Below are positions 16,763-24,811 of a DNA stretch of 64,000 bases, piece by piece. Each line of letters begins with the position of its first letter. Within the stretch, counting starts at the first letter, position 1. Both the position numbers and the translations under genes were made by a program. The DNA comes from Candidatus Helarchaeota archaeon. GTDB lineage: Archaea > Asgardarchaeota > Lokiarchaeia > Helarchaeales > HEL-GB-A. The stretch lies in NCBI GenBank assembly GCA_013375455.1, contig JABXJT010000023.1, forward strand, positions 3,512-67,511, written 5' to 3'. The notes beneath the pieces were generated by a model. That model was not told the origin of the DNA. It searched no databases and saw only the letters and a program-made list of their open reading frames with translations.

Positions 16763-17008
16763 TTAAAATATATAATTAACGATATTATAAATAGTAATTA
16801 ACCCGCCTGTCCCAATTAAATCGTAATGGCTATTTACATTTATTCTTTCTAGTACTTTAACGTTCGAGAGTCGTTCAGCGTTTATGTCCAGAACATCTAC
16901 TTTATGAACTTCATTTAATAAAATTTGAGCAATATGACCTAAACCGATTGGAAAAAAGGAGGGCTTATGTCCAAGCCTGATTGGTGGATTAATTAGCAGT
17001 ATTTTCAT
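16763..17008 (-). pseudogene. Inverted 5-prime fragment of a B12-radical SAM gene
   Basis: The 81 codons are a close paralogue of the first 75 residues of the radical SAM protein at 5348-6763 (shared LLINPPIRLGHKPSFFPIGL and VDVLDINAERLSN), then lose similarity after GTGGLIT. The following codons of that gene, matching 5567-5590, appear at 17081-17104 in the opposite orientation. This arrangement is what an inversion of a segment of about 290 bp would leave. The radical SAM core is absent, so no function is expected. Confidence 0.8.
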
Positions 17009-17080
17009 TTTCCATTACCTTAAAGAAAATCCTAAAGCTCATTTTTTTAATTTACAGAACGTGCCCTTAAAGGGTCATTA

Positions 17081-17104
17081 TATAAATACTTGAAATGGTT
17101 AATT
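17081..17104 (+). other. Short plus-strand scrap of the same radical SAM gene
   Basis: These 24 bases equal 5567-5590 of the intact radical SAM gene with about one difference, and encode the YKYLKW segment that follows the breakpoint in the inverted fragment at 16763-17008. The scrap marks the right-hand inversion endpoint. It runs straight into the phosphoesterase fragment. Confidence 0.6.
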
Positions 17105-17107
17105 CCC

Positions 17108-17222
17108 CACCGGTGCATAGGATTAAATCAAATTTAGAATTTTGAATTTCTTGCATAATCTCAAAGGGAATTTCCTTTTCTCTGTCGGGAATATGAAAAT
17201 CGCCAATCAGGAGCAGAATCAT
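17108..17222 (-). pseudogene. N-terminal fragment of a metallophosphoesterase paralogue
   Basis: From an ATG at 17222 the minus strand encodes about 38 residues matching the start of the phosphoesterase at 11740-12309 (GDFHIPDREKEIPFEIMQ through LILCTG) and then breaks off. Nucleotide similarity is high, including the spacer towards the aminotransferase stop. Only the first two metal ligands remain. It shows that the aminotransferase-phosphoesterase gene pair was duplicated and this copy was truncated. Confidence 0.8.
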
Positions 17223-17246
17223 AAAGAAACCCGAAGAGTAGAGAAA

Positions 17247-18404
17247 TTATGAAGTTTGGGAAAATTCTTGTTCAATCGCAGCAACTCCTGAACCTGGTTT
17301 AAAATCGAACCCAAGTTTATTAAGCGCCGTTTCAAGGGCGCTAAAAGTCACTAGAATATCTTTCTCTTGGACCACGTTCATATGGGCAATTCGAATAATA
17401 TTACCCCTTAAGTTCCCTTGTCCACCTGCTATTAAAATTCCTAATTCTTTCATTGAATTAATAAGTTCTTTAGAATTAATTTTGGGCGGAACTTTAATTG
17501 AAGTCACCGTGTTTGAAGCGTATTCTTCTTCTGCGAATAATTGTAATCCCAAGGCTTTAGCTCCAACTCGAGTTGCTTTTGCCATTCGTCGATGACGTTT
17601 CATACGATTGTCGATTCCTTCCTCAAACATCATTTTAAGAGAGACGTTTTGGGCAATTATGAGAGGCACGGAAGGAGTAAATGGCGTATCGCCTCTTTCT
17701 GCAAACCATTGTTTATAAAGAGGTAAATTAACATAATATGAATGAATACTTTCCCTTTCATTAATTATTTCCCACGCACGTGGTCCCACCATAATAAATC
17801 CAAGTCCCGGGGGAATGCCCAAGCATTTTTGGCTTCCCGTTACTAGGATATCAAAATTCCATTTGTCAGGATAGACATAATCCCCACCTACTGAAGTTAC
17901 TCCATCCACGATTAGGATTTTTTCATAGTCTCTTACAACCTTACCGATCTTTTCGGCAGGATTAATTATACCAGTTGAAGTTTCATTATGGCAGATGGTT
18001 ACAAATTTTATGTCCTTATTCTTATCAAACATTTCAACTAAAGGCTCTTCTTTAAGTGCTTTACCCCATTCTATGTTCAGAACAATAGAATCGCCCCCAT
18101 ACGCATTCGTGATGTCTTGCCATCGTTCTGAAAATTTTCCCTGAATGACGTTAAGTACCTTATCACCTGGTTGCACTAAATTGGCAATTGCTGAATCCAT
18201 TGCAGATGTGCTTGACCCCGTAAAGATAAAGGCATCGTTTTTAGTGTCAATTAACTTTTTAAATAGCTCTAATGTTTCATTGTATAACTTTTTAAATTCT
18301 GGAGTACGATGCCCTATGAGAGGTCGAGCCATTGCAGCATATATTCTTGGATGTGTTTTCACGGGGCCCGGAATCATTAACAACATCGTATCATTATCAA
18401 TCAT
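17247..18404 (-). CDS. Class V aminotransferase (alanine-glyoxylate / serine-pyruvate type)
   Basis: A PLP-dependent fold type I enzyme. It has the N-terminal segment LMIPGPVKTHPRI, a phosphate-binding loop FTGSSTSAMDSA (residues 61-72), the cofactor Asp in VDGVTSVGGD, and the Schiff-base lysine in TGSQKCLGIPPG (Lys193). At 385 aa it is full length for the AGXT/SPT family, which interconverts glyoxylate, pyruvate, alanine and serine; 2-aminoethylphosphonate-type relatives are another possibility. It is the intact parent of the C-terminal half of the chimeric gene at 12334-13821. The start is ATG at 18404, divergent from the SAM hydrolase gene. Confidence 0.88.
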   Translation of the reverse strand: MIDNDTMLLMIPGPVKTHPRIYAAMARPLIGHRTPEFKKLYNETLELFKKLIDTKNDAFIFTGSSTSAMDSAIANLVQPGDKVLNVIQGKFSERWQDITNAYGGDSIVLNIEWGKALKEEPLVEMFDKNKDIKFVTICHNETSTGIINPAEKIGKVVRDYEKILIVDGVTSVGGDYVYPDKWNFDILVTGSQKCLGIPPGLGFIMVGPRAWEIINERESIHSYYVNLPLYKQWFAERGDTPFTPSVPLIIAQNVSLKMMFEEGIDNRMKRHRRMAKATRVGAKALGLQLFAEEEYASNTVTSIKVPPKINSKELINSMKELGILIAGGQGNLRGNIIRIAHMNVVQEKDILVTFSALETALNKLGFDFKPGSGVAAIEQEFSQTS

Positions 18405-18503
18405 AGAAAAAACCTTCTGTATTTATCACAAAGGTTAATAACAAATGTTAAAAATATTTCTAATTGCCTTCAAAAAATGAGCAAATCTTAAAAAGGTATT
18501 TTC

Positions 18504-19304
18504 ATGCAAGAGCCGATCATCACTCTCCTAACAGATTTCGGCGAGAGAGATCCTTATGCAGGAGCTATGAAAGGAGTAATTCTATCCATCTGTCCAAATG
18601 CAAAAATAATTGATTTATCGCATAATATTCAGAGGCATAATATTAATGAAGGGGCTTTTTTTCTATTTTCAGTTACAAAATACTATCCAAAAAATACAAT
18701 TCATCTTGTGGTCATTGACCCAGGGGTTGGGTCTGAAAGAAAGTCTCTAATAATTCAAACTGAGAACTATTTTTTTATGGGTCCCGATAATGGAGTGCTA
18801 TCTTTAGCTGCAACGAATGATGCAGTCAAGAAAGTCATTGAAATAAACAATCCTGATTATTTTCTTACCCCTATTTCAGACACGTTCCACGGACGAGATA
18901 TTTTCGCACCCGTTGCAGCGCATCTCGCTAATAACGAGCCGCTTGAAAAATTCGGGCCCTCGAACCAAAACTGGATTCAAATTAAATTTCCTGAAGTTCA
19001 AATTAATGAAACAGAAATTCGTGCGGAAATCATCCACATCGATAGGTTTGGAAATTTAATAACAAATATTTCGCGAACACTTTTCCAGAAAACTCACGGA
19101 CTCCAAAAAAAATCCATTGATCTAATTATAAATGCCCAGAAATTGAATATTCCATTATGTTCTTCTTATAATCAAGTAAAATTAGGAGAAATTTTAGGGA
19201 TATTTGGTAGTACTGAGTTTCTAGAGATATCAAAGAATCAAGCCAGTGCAGCAGATGCCCTAAATTCACACGTACATGATAGGATTTTGGTTAAAATAAG
19301 TTAA
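18504..19304 (+). CDS. SAM hydroxide adenosyltransferase (DUF62 / chlorinase-fluorinase-like)
   Basis: These enzymes use water or hydroxide to split S-adenosylmethionine into adenosine and methionine. The N-terminal ITLLTDFGERDPYAGAMKG with Asp11, the segment VVIDPGVGSERKSL, the GPDNGVLSLAA motif and DTFHGRDIFAPVAAHL are family hallmarks, and IDRFGNLITNI belongs to the C-terminal beta domain. The length (266 aa) is normal. The gene ends by overlapping the convergent nadM gene by 4 bp. It is widespread in archaea and probably housekeeping. It is divergent from the aminotransferase with 99 bp between starts. Confidence 0.9.
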   Translation: MQEPIITLLTDFGERDPYAGAMKGVILSICPNAKIIDLSHNIQRHNINEGAFFLFSVTKYYPKNTIHLVVIDPGVGSERKSLIIQTENYFFMGPDNGVLSLAATNDAVKKVIEINNPDYFLTPISDTFHGRDIFAPVAAHLANNEPLEKFGPSNQNWIQIKFPEVQINETEIRAEIIHIDRFGNLITNISRTLFQKTHGLQKKSIDLIINAQKLNIPLCSSYNQVKLGEILGIFGSTEFLEISKNQASAADALNSHVHDRILVKIS

Positions 19305-19828
19305 TGTTTCAATGTCGTATCAGTAATCTGTTGGATTCGTTCTAAACCAGAAATTTCTTTGATGACATTCGCAACACTTTTAGGTACGAGTTCTTCCCAG
19401 TTTTCGTTATTAAGGATTCTACTCCGAACTACAGTTGCGGTTAAAGTTTCTCGATTGTAAAGCTTATGAGATTTTACATTTATTTTACTCTCAACTAGTA
19501 ATCGCTTGACAAGAGGATTATGTGTAAATGCAATATCGAAGGTAGGGACAGATGTTACTAAATGAGCCACCCATATACGGTTATCATTAGTATCCATTAA
19601 TGGGATTATATAAAAGTGGTTTAAATCGAATCCTTTCTCAACAAGAGCTGCATGTACCATCATAATGCGCTCCCCCGCTGTAAATGGATTGTTAAGTGAG
19701 TGACTATACTGAGCACTTCCAATTAAAATAATTAATTCATCGACTTCCTTAGAAATGAGTTCGATGCCTTTCAAATGGCCTAAGTGAAAAGGTTGAAATC
19801 GTCCAATCAAAAGACCTCTCTTAGCCAT
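19301..19828 (-). CDS. nadM: Nicotinamide-nucleotide adenylyltransferase, archaeal type
   Basis: The protein makes NAD from NMN and ATP. The nucleotidyltransferase signature GRFQPFHLGHLKGI is at residues 8-21 with the H-x-G-H turn, followed by GSAQYSHSLNNPFTAGERI, the hallmark of archaeal NadM. RNRETL-like and VVRSRI segments near the end replace the usual ISxTxxR region. At 175 aa it has the normal size. It lies 14 bp downstream of the ogt gene on the same strand, suggesting co-transcription from the divergent promoter at 20182-20234. Confidence 0.92.
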   Translation of the reverse strand: MAKRGLLIGRFQPFHLGHLKGIELISKEVDELIILIGSAQYSHSLNNPFTAGERIMMVHAALVEKGFDLNHFYIIPLMDTNDNRIWVAHLVTSVPTFDIAFTHNPLVKRLLVESKINVKSHKLYNRETLTATVVRSRILNNENWEELVPKSVANVIKEISGLERIQQITDTTLKH

Positions 19829-19842
19829 CCCTTCTCAACTCG

Positions 19843-20181
19843 CTATTTTTTAAGGATTTTTTCATTAACTAAATATTTCTCGAGATTTATTTTATTATTA
19901 TGATTTATAATGATTTTTTCTTTTTTAAGAAGTTCGACCTTAGCTTCAGTTCCTTTTGCAAAACCCCCAACAAAACCATCACTTCTTACAACGCGGTGGC
20001 AAGGAACTACTATTGGGAAGGGATTTTTGTTCAATGCATTCCCAACTGCACGCGATAAATGAAGATCCCCAAGTAATTTAGCCAATAAACCATAAGTAGC
20101 GATTTTTCCTTTAGGAATTTTCTTTGTCAATTCTAAAACTTTTTTTTGGAAAGTAGTCAATTTAGAATCTTCGAGTGACAT
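19843..20181 (-). CDS. ogt: Methylated-DNA--protein-cysteine S-methyltransferase
   Basis: A suicide DNA-repair enzyme that takes alkyl groups from O6-alkylguanine. The acceptor site PCHRVV has Cys61, and the helix-turn-helix and arginine-finger region SRAVGNALNKNPFPIVVP precedes it. The protein is only 112 residues, so it consists of the C-terminal catalytic domain and lacks the N-terminal Ada-like domain of longer family members, as in many short ATL/OGT proteins; presence of Cys rather than Trp says it is a true transferase. It is probably transcribed with nadM. Confidence 0.9.
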   Translation of the reverse strand: MSLEDSKLTTFQKKVLELTKKIPKGKIATYGLLAKLLGDLHLSRAVGNALNKNPFPIVVPCHRVVRSDGFVGGFAKGTEAKVELLKKEKIIINHNNKINLEKYLVNEKILKK

Positions 20182-20234
20182 AGATAATCAAGCGGAAATA
20201 ATATTAAAAAATATATAAAGATAAGGGTTTTAAC
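20182..20234. promoter_or_regulatory. Compact divergent promoter of ogt-nadM and rtcA
   Basis: Only 53 bp separate the two ATG codons. A tatata core at 20212-20217 within atatataaag is self-complementary and lies about 20 bases from the rtcA ATG and 34 from the ogt ATG, close to archaeal TATA-box spacing for leaderless or nearly leaderless messages. One TATA element may thus serve both directions. Confidence 0.5.
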
Positions 20235-21287
20235 ATGAATAGTGACTTCGTTAAAATTGATGGCTCGTTTGGCGAAGGTGGGGGATCTATATTACGGCTC
20301 TCATGTGCATTATCAGTTTTAACTAAAAAGCCAGTGAGAATTTTTAATATTCGGAAAAATAGACCTAAACAAGGCTTACGAGCACAACATCTGGCGGGAT
20401 TGCAGGCACTTGCAGAAATTTCAAATGGGACTTTGGAGAATGGAAAAATAGGAGCTACGGAAATATTTTTTATCCCAGGTAATGTTAGCGGGGGTAGTTA
20501 TAAAATACGAATTGGTACTGCAGGTAGTATAGGCTTGATTTTACAAATTCTCCAATTAGCCTGTATCCGCGTCACGGGTCCAATTGAAGTCCAGATTGAA
20601 GGAGGAGCAACCTTTGGCTTATGGGCTCCAACGCTCCCATTTTTGGAGCACGTTTTGATTCCCCAATTAAAAAGTATAGGTTATGAGATAGAAGTTAAAG
20701 TGCTCAAACATGGGTTCTACCCAAAGGGAGGAGCAAGAGTTTCCTTCCAAATCAACCCAGTGGCTAGGTTACAACCCATAAAATTGGAAAACTTTGGAGA
20801 AATATCCGAAATTGGTGGAATATCAATCGCGAGTTTTCATTTAAAGAACAGAGATGTTGCAAAACGGCAATTAAAGGCAGCAAAAAATGTAATTCGTAAA
20901 AAATTAGGAATAAATCTATGGATTGATGAGGAATACGTGGAAGCACTTAACCCAGGTAGCGGAATTTGTCTTTGGTTGAAAACGAATTCTGGAGTGATTT
21001 TAGGTTCTGATATAATTGGAGAAAGAGGGAAACCTTCGGAAAAAATAGGTTCGGAATGTGCTAGATATCTTTGTGAAATTGTCCAAGCTAAAGCGACTGT
21101 TGATAAGTTTTTCTCAGACCAAATAATTCCCTTTATGGCACTTGCATCAGGGATGTCTGTTATTAAACCGAATGAACTTACAAATCACACGAAAACGAAC
21201 ATTTGGCTAATCGAGAAATTTTTAGAGAAAGAGTTTGATGTAAGATCCATAGATTCACTATATGAAATTACAATCAAGAATAAATGA
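20235..21287 (+). CDS. rtcA: RNA 3-prime-terminal phosphate cyclase
   Basis: RtcA converts a 3-prime phosphate on RNA into a 2-prime,3-prime-cyclic phosphate using ATP. The family signature is visible: IDGSFGEGGGSILRLS at the N-terminus, RPKQGLRAQHLAGLQAL, GTAGSIGLILQ, and HGFYPKGGARV near residue 160. The late segment NELTNHTKTNIWLIEKFL carries the histidine expected to be adenylated. The length (350 aa) is standard. It reads from the compact divergent promoter and converges on the longin-GTPase gene, with 13 bp between the stops. Confidence 0.93.
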   Translation: MNSDFVKIDGSFGEGGGSILRLSCALSVLTKKPVRIFNIRKNRPKQGLRAQHLAGLQALAEISNGTLENGKIGATEIFFIPGNVSGGSYKIRIGTAGSIGLILQILQLACIRVTGPIEVQIEGGATFGLWAPTLPFLEHVLIPQLKSIGYEIEVKVLKHGFYPKGGARVSFQINPVARLQPIKLENFGEISEIGGISIASFHLKNRDVAKRQLKAAKNVIRKKLGINLWIDEEYVEALNPGSGICLWLKTNSGVILGSDIIGERGKPSEKIGSECARYLCEIVQAKATVDKFFSDQIIPFMALASGMSVIKPNELTNHTKTNIWLIEKFLEKEFDVRSIDSLYEITIKNK

Positions 21288-21300
21288 TTCGTAAGGAGAA

Positions 21301-22248
21301 TTAAGCTCCTTCAATGAGTTCTTCAACAAATATTTTTAACATATCATAATTTGCGGCGTCCGTTGCTACCATAGGAACGATGGGTAACTCATATACCTTT
21401 CGAATTGCTTCTACATCAACAGCGCCCGACGCATCTTGTTTGTTAGCAATTACTCCATAACGTGCATTTGGGAGGGTTGGCTTAATTATATCGTAGATTT
21501 TTCGGGTGGCCATCATATCTTTAAATTGAGAACTTGTAACAAAAAGAACGACATCTGTATTGCTCAAGAATTGAGTTTTGCCTGCTTCAATCATATCGTT
21601 CGGCATTGTAATTAGTAATGCAGCATATTTATCAGAAATTGGTCCCTTCTTCATCATCATTTCGGACTCTTCCGTTTGAGGACCCGAACCACTTGCTCCA
21701 GAGAATAATAACTTAAGAGTCGTGCGTTTTCCTGCGTTTTTCGCCCCAACAAATGCAATCTTGACCATTTCTTTCTGAGTGGCACTGGCAGGGGTTGTTT
21801 TTTCCGGAGCTGTGGGTACCGTGACTGGAGCCGCTTGCGGTGCAGTAGCCAGAACAATCTGATCCAAAGCTGATAGAGCCTTATCAACTTCAGTTTTGAA
21901 CGGCTTAAAGAGCGAAGGATCATCTTTTCCTTCTTTTATAACATTAAAAAATTTCTGAGCAAAAGCAACTTTCATATTTTCAATGGCTTGAACGATTGGG
22001 ACTGCATTATCATTTTTATCGGCACAAACTACAAAGAGTAAATCATCATAACCGCTATAAATAAATTGTATTTTCCCGATCAACTGATTTCCTGAGTCAT
22101 AATCTTCTATTGAGGGAATAATAGAAATAAACTTTTTGATTAAAGGTGAATCATTGTCCAATTGACCAAATTTCTGATTGTAAATGGTCTTTCCCGTTGG
22201 CTGAAAATTTATTAATTCAGTTAAAACCAAAAAAAAACTCCAAATCAC
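21301..22248 (-). CDS. Longin-like domain fused to a degenerate Ras/Arf-type GTPase
   Basis: Residues 1-120 look like a longin-type fold (IWSFFLVLTELINFQPTGK and IQFIYSGYDDLLFVVCADK), followed by an Ala/Pro/Thr-rich linker and a C-terminal GTPase-like domain (KIAFVGAKNAGKRTTLKLL to the end). G4 is intact (NKQD), but G1 reads GAKNAGKR with Arg instead of the Mg-binding Ser/Thr, and the G3 DxxG is replaced by ITMPND, so hydrolysis is doubtful. The GTG at 22248 is preferred because ggagtgag lies just upstream; TTG at 22266 would add six residues. It closes a minus-strand series with the coiled-coil and GIFT-domain genes. Confidence 0.65.
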   Translation of the reverse strand: MIWSFFLVLTELINFQPTGKTIYNQKFGQLDNDSPLIKKFISIIPSIEDYDSGNQLIGKIQFIYSGYDDLLFVVCADKNDNAVPIVQAIENMKVAFAQKFFNVIKEGKDDPSLFKPFKTEVDKALSALDQIVLATAPQAAPVTVPTAPEKTTPASATQKEMVKIAFVGAKNAGKRTTLKLLFSGASGSGPQTEESEMMMKKGPISDKYAALLITMPNDMIEAGKTQFLSNTDVVLFVTSSQFKDMMATRKIYDIIKPTLPNARYGVIANKQDASGAVDVEAIRKVYELPIVPMVATDAANYDMLKIFVEELIEGA

Positions 22249-22422
22249 GTGCTCACTCCATTGCAATATTTATTTATCTGCCTTTAGATCATCTACAGAA
22301 ACTTGTTTTAAAATCTTTAGGTAGGGGGGTTTTTTTTTCTGATTGAGTATAAACGAAATAAATCAATTTAATACAAAAAAATGACATAGAACGAAAAAAG
22401 AAGATAAAATTTCAGTCGAAAA

Positions 22423-24723
22423 TTATAAAAGCTCCTCTTTTTGTTGTTTGTACTCATCAAAAATATTCTTAAGGTGAGGGAGGAGTGGTTGGAGATCTTC
22501 AAACAAAAGCAAAGCATCCCCTTTTATATCGATATAGCATATCATAAAAATTTTCTCATCAATGGTAACACTTAATAAATGCCCTTTTCCCTGAACATTA
22601 GTTGCCACTAAAACATCTGAAGTTGCTTTAATAGTTGCATACTTCATGTCATTAATAATAACCGCGGGGGCTTCAGCTTTCCAATCTCGAATCAATTTAA
22701 TGACATCTGATTCGATACTCCAATCTGAAGTCTCAAATTGAACTTCTCCATTGGAGGTAATAAAAGCCATATCCGTAATTTCATCAAAGCGGCTAGTAAG
22801 TTCAGAGTAAAATTCTATTAATTGATCATTTCGTTGTTTATCAATTTGTTCTGCAGGAGTAAGAGGACGATTACCTAATAATCCATCTACTTTATGAGAC
22901 GGCCCCATAGCAGCTTCTGCTGGTTGCCTATAGATGGGTGATTCCTGTAATGGGCGGGAGGCGTCTAATAATGGTTCTCCGGATGGTACTAGCACTTCCG
23001 GTTCGATCTGAGCTGAGACCTGAGCGACTAATGCTTCAAGACGATCGATATGAACTTGCTGTTCAGCTCTGAATTTTTCAGATTCTTCCAATTTATGTTT
23101 AACATCATATAATTCCGTTTGGATGGTAAGGATATAAGATTCATAGGTTTTTTTCTGTTGGAGCATAGCCTGGGCATCCGCAGTTTTCTCGATTTCCGAA
23201 TATTTTTGTTCTAATTCGGTATGCTGTTGTTTTTCCCATTCAAGATTTTCTTCAAGTGCATCAATCCGCTCTTTTAACTTATTTACCTCTTCGATTCTCG
23301 AAACAGCTTTTTTCGTTTTCTCGACTTGAGAAATTGCACTTTCAAGATCTACTTCTGATTCAAGATCTTCAATCATTTTTTCAGATCGACTTAGATCTTT
23401 TTCTAATTTCTTAATATTTTTCTCTTTATTTTTTATTTCAGTCTTTTGCTTATTTATTTCCGCTTTTAATTTGTTAATTTCAGACTTATTCTTCTCAATT
23501 TCACTCTTATTTTTCTCAAGACCGCTATTTTGCTTTTTAATCGAGGACTGTAAGTCTTTTATTTTGGCATCCTTTTCATTCATCATTAAGTTTAATTTAT
23601 TCTGTTCAGCTTCTGATAATTTTCCTTCTAGACCATCAATCAAGAGTTTAGTATCGGCTTCAGGTGAGGTTGTAGAAGGGAGTATTTTGACTCCTTCTTG
23701 TGATTCCAAGGCCTTAACTTTTGTGTTTAAATTTGAGATTTCCTTCTTTAAAATACTTATAGTTTTATCTTTATTTGTAAGCAATTTTTCATATTTTTTT
23801 GTTTCAGGGCTTACTTCCTTTTTACTCTCAAGCTCTGTAATTTTGTTTTCTTTTTTATCTAGTTTTGATTTTAGATCTTTTATGGTATTTTGGTATAGAT
23901 CAACACCCACTTCTGTTTCTTCAACCTTTTTAGCTAAATCTTCTATCTTTTCCGTTTTATTCCTGACTTCCTCATCCTTTTTCTCTACAGAATCTTCTAG
24001 CTCAGTAACTTTCACTAGTAACTCCTGTTTTTCGACCTCAATCTTTTCAAAAGATATCTGTAGTTCATCGATTTTTCCCTTTTGTTCTTTTATTTGATCA
24101 TTTAAGGAGGTAATTGTTTCATCTTTAGATGCTATATCAGTTTGGGCATCCTTGATGTTCTCTGCGATGTCCGTCGTTTGCTCCATTAACTCTTCTAGTT
24201 GGGAGGTCCGCTCAGCAACTTTGGCTTTCGATTCCTTAAGCTCCTTTTTTAATTCCTCAACAGTTGAATTTAGTGAATTGATCGTTTCTTCCTTATTTTG
24301 AAGTAGTTTTTCAGATTCTTTCAATTTTTCACTGATTGAATCAAAGGTATCTTGCTTTTTTTCAAGGGAAGATTTTGTTTTTGTTAAACTTGATATTTCA
24401 TCATTTAACACTTTGATTTTCTGTTTTTGGTTAGCAATAAGTTCCTTACTTTTCTCTAATTCTTTCTCGAGGGCTTCGGTAGCAAGACTCTTTATTTTTT
24501 CTTTTAATTCTAAAATTTGATTCTTGAAATCCGTGTTTTCAGCCGTTAATTCATCAATTTTTTTACTAGAACTCTCGATCTCACGTTCAGATTTCATATT
24601 TGTACTTTTAGCCGAAGCTAGCTCCTTCTCTAGTTTGGAAATGCGTTTTTTTCCGAATTCTATTTCTTTTTGTTGTTTTTTTACCGTATTTTTAAGAGAT
24701 TCAATGCTCTCCTCGTCTGACAT
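22423..24723 (-). CDS. Very long coiled-coil protein with C-terminal Roadblock/longin-like domain
   Basis: Residues 1 to about 590 are almost uninterrupted heptad-type coiled coil, rich in Lys, Glu and Ser, with low-complexity stretches such as EIEKNKSEINKLKAEINKQK. A proline-containing linker (about 595-650) leads to a C-terminal globular part with alternating strands and helices (FYSELTSRFDEITDMAFITS, VLVATNVQGKGHLLSVTI, KIFMICYIDIKGDALLL) resembling Roadblock/LC7 domains. No enzyme motif is present. A rod plus small-GTPase-binding-type domain suggests a tether or scaffold. It lies 156 bp upstream of the longin-GTPase gene on the same strand. Confidence 0.7.
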   Translation of the reverse strand: MSDEESIESLKNTVKKQQKEIEFGKKRISKLEKELASAKSTNMKSEREIESSSKKIDELTAENTDFKNQILELKEKIKSLATEALEKELEKSKELIANQKQKIKVLNDEISSLTKTKSSLEKKQDTFDSISEKLKESEKLLQNKEETINSLNSTVEELKKELKESKAKVAERTSQLEELMEQTTDIAENIKDAQTDIASKDETITSLNDQIKEQKGKIDELQISFEKIEVEKQELLVKVTELEDSVEKKDEEVRNKTEKIEDLAKKVEETEVGVDLYQNTIKDLKSKLDKKENKITELESKKEVSPETKKYEKLLTNKDKTISILKKEISNLNTKVKALESQEGVKILPSTTSPEADTKLLIDGLEGKLSEAEQNKLNLMMNEKDAKIKDLQSSIKKQNSGLEKNKSEIEKNKSEINKLKAEINKQKTEIKNKEKNIKKLEKDLSRSEKMIEDLESEVDLESAISQVEKTKKAVSRIEEVNKLKERIDALEENLEWEKQQHTELEQKYSEIEKTADAQAMLQQKKTYESYILTIQTELYDVKHKLEESEKFRAEQQVHIDRLEALVAQVSAQIEPEVLVPSGEPLLDASRPLQESPIYRQPAEAAMGPSHKVDGLLGNRPLTPAEQIDKQRNDQLIEFYSELTSRFDEITDMAFITSNGEVQFETSDWSIESDVIKLIRDWKAEAPAVIINDMKYATIKATSDVLVATNVQGKGHLLSVTIDEKIFMICYIDIKGDALLLFEDLQPLLPHLKNIFDEYKQQKEELL

Positions 24724-24811
24724 AGATTTACCTCAGAAGATAATACTACATGAGTAATAATGATTTAATGATTTAAATGGTTTTATTTTCTATTCAAAGA
24801 TGAAGAAATTG

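Noticed and set aside
23471..24097. 208-codon plus-strand ORF
   Set aside because: It is a shadow of the coiled-coil gene, caused by its low-complexity codon usage; serine- and phenylalanine-rich with no motif.
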